Of a DNA stretch of 28,436 bases, positions 23,739 to 28,436 are shown in pieces. Origin of the DNA: Bacillota bacterium (GTDB taxonomy: Bacteria; Bacillota; Clostridia; Clostridiales; Caloramatoraceae); assembly GCA_023415335.1 (NCBI GenBank), contig JAEZLD010000029.1:1-28436 (forward strand), read 5' to 3'. Within the stretch, counting starts at the first letter, position 1; each line of letters opens with the position of its first letter. Under the pieces are notes generated by a model. It was not told the DNA's origin. It saw only the letters and a program-made list of their open reading frames with translations, and did not search any database. Position numbers and translations under genes: made by a program.

Positions 23739-23752
23739 GTTGCAAATGCAAC
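23739..23752. promoter_or_regulatory. MarR-type operator palindrome
   Basis: GTTGCAAATGCAAC is a perfect 6-bp inverted repeat around AA, the TTGCAnnTGCAA form bound by many MarR regulators. It lies just downstream of the predicted start of transcription and before the ribosome site, so a bound MarR would block the operon. Binding by the adjacent gene product is inference. Confidence 0.65.
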
Positions 23753-23789
23753 CATTTTTGCTTGGGCATATATGGGGAGGGAAAACACC

Positions 23790-24242
23790 ATGGAAATACC
23801 GCAGGAGATAGGCAGAAATATAATGGTTATTCACAGACAGCTGAAGCTGTTCCTGAATAGAACCTTGAAAACCTATGGTATAAATTACTCAGAGGCTGTT
23901 GTTCTTATTAATCTTTTTGGCGAGGCTTCAACGGCCCAGGAGTTTTTAGGAAAGACACAAGACCAAATGAACTATTGCTTAAGGTATGATAAAAGCGTGA
24001 TGACAAGAACAATGCAATCACTGGAGACAAAGGGATATGTTATCAGAAAGCCAAATCCAAAGGACAGCAGGTCGTATATATTTAATCTTAGTGGAAGCTC
24101 TCTTGAACTGATGCCGGTGCTTCTGTCTACATTTGATAGATGGAACTGTGCACTTACTGAGAACATAAGTAAAGAATCCCTTAATGCTATAAAACTAGGT
24201 CTGAGCGTTATGGCCGAAAATGCAACGAATATTATGGAGTAG
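23790..24242 (+). CDS. MarR-family transcriptional regulator
   Basis: This regulator of about 150 residues has a MarR winged helix: helices IGRNIMVIHRQLKLFLNRTL, the recognition region RYDKSVMTRTMQSLETKGYV, and the wing IRKPNPKDSRSYIFNLSGSS, with the family's conserved D-x-R in the wing. It likely represses itself and the following pump until an inducer binds. The ATG at 23790 follows GGGGAGG by about nine bases; the upstream in-frame ATG at 23772 overlaps that site and is rejected. The MFS gene starts 22 bp after its stop. A palindrome in its leader (23739-23752) is the probable operator. Confidence 0.88.
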   Translation: MEIPQEIGRNIMVIHRQLKLFLNRTLKTYGINYSEAVVLINLFGEASTAQEFLGKTQDQMNYCLRYDKSVMTRTMQSLETKGYVIRKPNPKDSRSYIFNLSGSSLELMPVLLSTFDRWNCALTENISKESLNAIKLGLSVMAENATNIME

Positions 24243-24264
24243 ATAGAAAGGATGGTATTTCTAA

Positions 24265-26244
24265 ATGGAAAAGACAGTTAAGAAAAGCAACGTGGCTCTT
24301 GTAATGATAATCTATCTGGCAGGCATTTTCATGGGAGCCATTGACACCGGTATAGTAACACCCGCCAGAACAATAATACAGAACAGTATGGGGGTTGATG
24401 GTAACACAGGCATATGGATGATTACTATATATACCCTTGCTTATGCAGCAAGTATACCTATTATGGGCAAGCTGGCAGACAGACTAGGAAGAAAGTATGT
24501 TTATCTTACAAGCATAGTGCTGTTTGGAGCGGGCTCATTATTGTGTGGACTTTCGCAGAACACTGGAAGCTTTGAAATGCTTCTTATATCAAGGGTTATA
24601 CAGGCTATAGGAGGGGGAGGAATACTGCCTGTAGCAACAGCGGAATTCGGCACAAGCTTTCCTGAGGAGAAAAGAGGAATGGCACTTGGTCTTGTTGGGG
24701 CTATGTTTGGTGTAGCTAATGTGTTTGGAGCTTCTGCTGGCAGTGCTATACTTGACATTGTAGGTGTGAACAATTGGCAGTTCATATTTTATGTAAACCT
24801 ACCAATAACCCTTTTTATTGTTATTGCTGGACTTATTGTACTTAGTAACAATAAAGCACATACCTCAAGTAAAATTGATGTGTCAGGTATATTGATTTTG
24901 ACTGTAATGGTGCTTTCATTGTTATATGGACTTAAAAAGATAGACTTTTTTAACTTTCTACAGAGCATGGCAAGCAAGGAGGTATATCCTTTCCTGATTG
25001 CGTTTGCAGTGCTGCTTCCTGTATTTGTGTTTGTTCAGAAAAGGGTACAGGATCCTGTAATGAATATTAAGTATTTCACGAACAGAAATATACTAATAAC
25101 ACTGATTCTTTCCTTTGCCAGTGGCTTTGTGATGATGGGAATCATATTCGTTCCTGATTTTTCACAGAATGCATTAAAGATTGCCTCTGGAAACGGAGGA
25201 TATCTTGTAATAGTACTGGGGGTGTTCTCAGGAGTAGGTGCTATGACCTCTGGAAGATTAATAGATAAATACGGGGCAAAGCTGGTACTTATGTTTGGGT
25301 TCATAATGTCTATTGCCGGGTGTTTATTCATATCCTATGTAGCTACAGCATACCCTGGATACGTGACGGTAATTGGTGGATTGGTGCTTGTAGGCATAGG
25401 AATGGGATTTACTATAGGAACGCCACTAAACTATATGATGCTTGTAAATACTGAGGAAAAGGAATCAAATTCTGCCCTTGCTACATTATCCCTTGTGCGC
25501 TCAATAGGTACTGCTATTGCACCTGCAATTATGGTAGGCTTTATATCACATGCGGGAATGGGACTTCAGACAAAGGTAATGGAGGTTCTGCCACAGCAGA
25601 TTCCAATGCCTGATATTCCATATTCTCAGGAGGTTACAGACTCAATAAATAGTCTTAAGGAAAACCCAAGGACTGCTTCCATGCTTGAAGGGGTACAGAT
25701 ACCAGATATGGCTTCTATGAAAAGTATTCCCATGAATATGGGCAGCGATTCTGGTTTTAAAATGTCAGATGAGCTTCTCTCAAAGGTACAGTCTTCTGAT
25801 GTGACAAACATTACTGAAAACATGAAGCTGATATCTGAAGGGATATTTGACACGGTTATGCCTGGGGTAATATCTAAGATACAATCTGGATTAGACCAGG
25901 GAATAACGGGTATAGGCATGGGAATAATGCAGATGCAGCAGGCATTAACGTCAATGGGAGGAAATGCTGTTCAGGCCTCTGCAATGCAGGGGACCATAAG
26001 CCAGCTTACAGATTTAAGGGATAATATGACGAAGCTTAAGGAGTCAATTCCTAATGTCTTTAATGAGGCAAAGGTAGGCTACCTTAAGGAAATAGATAAT
26101 AATAACCAGGAAATACAGAAGGTTTTTCAGTCAACCCTTAATGAAGGCTACAAGGATGTTTATATGACATCCACAGTAGCAGCTTTAGCAGCTATTGTAG
26201 TACTTTTATTCTATAAGAAACCCAAGACAGTTAATAAATTGTAA
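24265..26244 (+). CDS. DHA2-family (14-TM) MFS multidrug transporter with large extracytoplasmic insertion
   Basis: This 659-residue pump is roughly 180 residues longer than most 14-TM drug:H+ antiporters. Motif A is GKLADRLGRKYVY (68-80), an acidic residue sits in TM1 (MGAIDTGIV), and RVIQAIGGGGILPV (TM4) and GLVGAMFGVANVFGASAG (TM5) follow the drug-antiporter pattern. The extra length lies between TM13 (about 411-428) and TM14 (about 634-650). This loop of about 200 residues is methionine- and glutamine-rich, has no cysteine, and looks like a series of amphipathic helices. By topology it should face outside. The ribosome site (GAAAGG) is weak, so translation may be coupled to marR 22 bp upstream. 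Drug or solvent export under MarR control is the likely role. Confidence 0.9.
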   Translation: MEKTVKKSNVALVMIIYLAGIFMGAIDTGIVTPARTIIQNSMGVDGNTGIWMITIYTLAYAASIPIMGKLADRLGRKYVYLTSIVLFGAGSLLCGLSQNTGSFEMLLISRVIQAIGGGGILPVATAEFGTSFPEEKRGMALGLVGAMFGVANVFGASAGSAILDIVGVNNWQFIFYVNLPITLFIVIAGLIVLSNNKAHTSSKIDVSGILILTVMVLSLLYGLKKIDFFNFLQSMASKEVYPFLIAFAVLLPVFVFVQKRVQDPVMNIKYFTNRNILITLILSFASGFVMMGIIFVPDFSQNALKIASGNGGYLVIVLGVFSGVGAMTSGRLIDKYGAKLVLMFGFIMSIAGCLFISYVATAYPGYVTVIGGLVLVGIGMGFTIGTPLNYMMLVNTEEKESNSALATLSLVRSIGTAIAPAIMVGFISHAGMGLQTKVMEVLPQQIPMPDIPYSQEVTDSINSLKENPRTASMLEGVQIPDMASMKSIPMNMGSDSGFKMSDELLSKVQSSDVTNITENMKLISEGIFDTVMPGVISKIQSGLDQGITGIGMGIMQMQQALTSMGGNAVQASAMQGTISQLTDLRDNMTKLKESIPNVFNEAKVGYLKEIDNNNQEIQKVFQSTLNEGYKDVYMTSTVAALAAIVVLLFYKKPKTVNKL

Positions 26245-26255
26245 ATAATAAACAA

Positions 26256-26298
26256 TAAAGTTATAGGTACGGATATTTGTTCCGTACCTATAACTTTA
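26256..26298. terminator. Long hairpin terminator after the MFS gene
   Basis: A perfect 18-bp inverted repeat (TAAAGTTATAGGTACGGA and its complement) with a 7-base loop. The T-run on the + strand is poor; on the other strand it is good, so it may act in both directions. Confidence 0.7.
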
Positions 26299-26381
26299 TA
26301 AAAAAGAATATAATTATAAAAAACATATACAATTATCATAAATTATAAACCCAAAAGGGCTGATTAGTGTTATACGATAAT

Positions 26382-26410
26382 TTGTACCATGTTTCGCCGG
26401 ATGCTATAAT
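26382..26410 (+). promoter_or_regulatory. Sigma-A promoter of the GDPD gene
   Basis: TTGTAC (26382-26387), a 17-base spacer, and TATAAT (26405-26410), about 85 bases before the start codon. Confidence 0.7.
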
Positions 26411-26494
26411 AAGTATAAACTAGGGAAATATACTCCTGTCTGGTATTTTATAAGGTATGGGTAAATATATTTGCATAAATTCGGGGGCACATAA

Positions 26495-28285
26495 ATGAAA
26501 AACAGATTAAGAAGCTTAGTTGGAGTTGATTATAAAAGTATTGTTAAGCTATGGATAGGTGATGCCTGCTATAGGTTTGTATCACTGGCGATACTTGTTA
26601 AAATAACTGAGCTGGCAGTAAGTACAGCTCTTAAGGTAAATGGCTATAGTTATCTGACAAATGCTAATATAATCTCAATGCTTACCTCGCCAGTGGTAAT
26701 AGCTATGTTTATAGCTGTTTTTATTATAGCATTGATAACGACGCTTGCTGAAACTGCAGCACTGGTAATAGGCCTTGCAGAGGTTGAAAGCGGGAATGGG
26801 TTTAGCTGGGGAAGAATTATATTTGGAGTAGTAAAGGAAAGTAAAAAGCTTAAGCATAAAAGCTATATGCTTCTTACTGTACCTGCAACTATAATTCAGC
26901 TTCTCTTAATAATATGGATAAGGATAAGATATATATACGAATTGGAGAGGATGGGAATCATTAGTGTGGCATTGGTGGGGCTGTTCATTCTTGCCTCGCT
27001 TATGGCATTTATTACAGAAACTGTGGTTGCATGTATGATTATTGAGGATATGTCAGCTAGGAAGGCATGGCATACTATTCTGATTGTATTAAAGCATCAG
27101 AAAAAATACCTTCTAAAAGACCTTGCAATCGTAAATCTGGTTATTGCAGCAGCCTCGTATACAGCATATATAGGACTGGTAATTGTAATAACTATGGTAG
27201 TTGTTTTGACTATGCCTTCAGGTGTACAGCTTGCTATGACTATGACCATTAGCAACTACATGGGAAGGTTTCTTACACTGGTTTATATCAATACGGTTAC
27301 AATAATTAATCTTTTAATCATAACAAGATGGTGCATACCACACTTTTATAGTGATGACGGAAGAGTTGAGCTTCACTCCTTGTGCCTATTGTCTGGATAT
27401 GAGGACACCGTTATATACAAGAAAAAAAGGATAGTCTTGTCAGTTATGGGAGTTGCATTTACAGTGTTTCTGTCTATTTTTGGATATAAAGTAGTGAATA
27501 ATGGAGTGCTTACTGCGGAAAAGGCCCTGTCTGGTATAAGTATATCCTCCCATAGGGGTGCTTCGCAACAAGCGCCGGAAAACACCCTTCCTGCTATTGC
27601 GGCAGCAATAGAAAACATGGCAGACTATGCTGAAATAGATGTACAGGAAAGTCTTGATGGGAAGGTTGTTTTAATGCATGACCTGTCTCTTATGCGTACC
27701 GCCGGAGCCAACCAGTATGTTTCAGATTTAACATATAGTCAGCTTAGGCGTTATGACGTGGGCTCTTGGTTTGGTCCTGATTTTATCCGTACTAAAATCC
27801 CCTCACTTGAGGAGGTGCTCCAGCTGGCCAGTGGAAAAATAGGTCTTAACATTGAGCTTAAGCGAACAAAATCAGGAGGAGACCTGGTAAAGAAGGTGGT
27901 TGGACTTGTGAAGCAGTATGGCATGGGGGATAAGATTGTTATATCCTCCTCCGATTATAAATACCTTATGGAAGTAAAAAATCTGGATAGCAAGATTACC
28001 ACAGGCTATATACTTACCTCTTTAATGGGGGGAGGCTATAACGATAAAAATATAGATTTCTACAGTATTAAGTATAGTTATGTGTCAGCATCTGTGGTTA
28101 ATAAAATCCATTCTGCTGGTAAAGGGGTACATGTATGGACTGTAAACAACAGGTCCTCAATGGAAAGAATGAAAAGCTATGGTGTGGATAATATTATAAC
28201 AAATAATCCGGTTCTTGCCAGAGAGGTTCTTTATGATAATGGGGCTGTAGCAACTATTTTTGATATATTTAAGCAGATATTTTAA
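26495..28285 (+). CDS. Membrane-fused glycerophosphodiester phosphodiesterase (GDPD)
   Basis: This 596-residue protein joins an N-terminal membrane domain of about 330 residues (some seven hydrophobic segments, the last near FTVFLSIFGYKVV) to a C-terminal GDPD domain. The catalytic domain shows SHRGASQQAPENTLPA (His353, Arg354), the metal pair in YAEIDVQ, VVLMHDLSLMRTAG with the second catalytic His, IGLNIELKR, and the closing VHVWTVNNRSSM and IITNNP. It hydrolyses glycerophosphodiesters to glycerol-3-phosphate and an alcohol, probably on the outer face, for lipid or teichoic acid turnover. This membrane-GDPD layout is common in Firmicutes. The ribosome site (GGGGGC) is weak. It has its own promoter and appears monocistronic. 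Confidence 0.93.
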   Translation: MKNRLRSLVGVDYKSIVKLWIGDACYRFVSLAILVKITELAVSTALKVNGYSYLTNANIISMLTSPVVIAMFIAVFIIALITTLAETAALVIGLAEVESGNGFSWGRIIFGVVKESKKLKHKSYMLLTVPATIIQLLLIIWIRIRYIYELERMGIISVALVGLFILASLMAFITETVVACMIIEDMSARKAWHTILIVLKHQKKYLLKDLAIVNLVIAAASYTAYIGLVIVITMVVVLTMPSGVQLAMTMTISNYMGRFLTLVYINTVTIINLLIITRWCIPHFYSDDGRVELHSLCLLSGYEDTVIYKKKRIVLSVMGVAFTVFLSIFGYKVVNNGVLTAEKALSGISISSHRGASQQAPENTLPAIAAAIENMADYAEIDVQESLDGKVVLMHDLSLMRTAGANQYVSDLTYSQLRRYDVGSWFGPDFIRTKIPSLEEVLQLASGKIGLNIELKRTKSGGDLVKKVVGLVKQYGMGDKIVISSSDYKYLMEVKNLDSKITTGYILTSLMGGGYNDKNIDFYSIKYSYVSASVVNKIHSAGKGVHVWTVNNRSSMERMKSYGVDNIITNNPVLAREVLYDNGAVATIFDIFKQIF

Positions 28286-28337
28286 AATGAAATTAAGAAA
28301 AGCATGCGCATGATGTGACCCCAAAAAGTTAGACTTT

Positions 28338-28369
28338 ATTAGCGAGACAGTTTCGGCTGCCTCGCTAAT
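28338..28369. terminator. Hairpin inside the IS end
   Basis: ATTAGCGAG (28338-28346) and CTCGCTAAT (28361-28369) pair perfectly, with CAG/CTG as an inner stem. It lies just after the transposase stop and is A/T-flanked both ways, so it can stop transposase transcripts and also block read-in from the GDPD gene. Confidence 0.65.
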
Positions 28370-28370
28370 T

Positions 28371-28436
28371 TTATGCAGCCAAGAGGTAGAGTCTGTATTG
28401 CACAGGGCTCATCCATCCTAGTTTTTCCTTAATTCT
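28371..28436 (-). CDS. IS3-family transposase (OrfB), C-terminal fragment
   Basis: Read on the - strand, 21 codons are visible before the TAA: the segment KEKLGWMSPVQYRLYLLAA is the usual C-terminal end of IS3-family DDE transposases (rve domain protein). The DDE catalytic residues and the start lie beyond the right edge of the window. The gene runs in from the right and ends 60 bp before the probable IS end. Confidence 0.8.
   Translation of the reverse strand, partial: RIKEKLGWMSPVQYRLYLLAA

Larger units (their letters stand above)
28311..28436 (-). mobile_element. Terminal part of an IS3-family insertion sequence
   Basis: The right part of the window enters an insertion sequence. Its end is probably at 28311 or 28314: the stretch beginning TGATGTGACCCCAAAAAG resembles the terminal repeats of IS3-family elements of the IS150 kind. 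It contains the transposase C terminus on the - strand and a hairpin. The other end lies outside the window. Confidence 0.75.

Noticed and set aside
1..28436. CRISPR arrays, tRNA or rRNA genes
   Set aside because: No regularly spaced repeats and no cloverleaf or rRNA-like stretches were seen on reading; low-copy or divergent forms could be missed without a scan.

Overview
This is an AT-rich, low-GC window with strong AGGAGG-type ribosome binding sites, heavy use of AGA/AGG/ATA codons, and a gene set typical of the Firmicutes (DegV lipid-binding protein, membrane-fused glycerophosphodiesterase, P2A Ca2+ ATPase, lipoprotein GH3). It looks like a chromosomal segment of an anaerobic clostridium. 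The species cannot be told from the sequence. Every recognised gene is on the + strand except the tail of an IS3-family transposase at the right edge.

Region 1 (1-6950) is a catabolic operon followed by its probable regulator. It encodes two Liv-type ABC ATPases, a zinc-dependent polyol/acid dehydrogenase, a transketolase split into two genes, a tartronate semialdehyde reductase (GarR type) and a gluconate-5-dehydrogenase-like SDR. It ends in a hairpin terminator. A FadR-type GntR regulator follows, with a near-consensus promoter flanked by repeated operator-like palindromes. There is no kinase, aldolase or dehydratase in view. One pathway fits the enzymes present: an imported aldonate (for example a pentonate) is oxidised at the penultimate carbon, the split transketolase removes a C2 ketol unit, and the C3 remainder, tartronate semialdehyde, is reduced to glycerate by GarR. 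This is inference, and it is the best candidate here for an undescribed system.

Region 2 (6951-11038) has a long non-coding leader (about 900 bp, several hairpins, one possible 15-codon leader peptide) before a 903-residue P2A Ca2+-transporting ATPase, then a small flavodoxin-domain protein.

Region 3 (11192-16779) holds a GNAT acetyltransferase, a lipoprotein GH3 glycosidase, a transglutaminase-like protein paired with an AraC/GyrI-like regulator, and a YCII/DGPF-domain protein.

Region 4 (17148-21322) holds a run of an APH-fold kinase, an SGNH esterase, a stand-alone ParB/Srx-like protein and a rhodanese, then a 554-bp gap and a UlaG-like metallo-beta-lactamase-fold hydrolase with a strong terminator.

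Region 5 (21385-28285) holds a DegV protein paired with a PAP2-like membrane protein, a PIN/NYN-like nuclease candidate, a MarR-MFS efflux operon with a clear palindromic operator, and a membrane-fused GDPD. The MFS pump has an unusual insertion of about 200 residues before its last membrane segment. The window closes in the 3' end of an IS3-family element.
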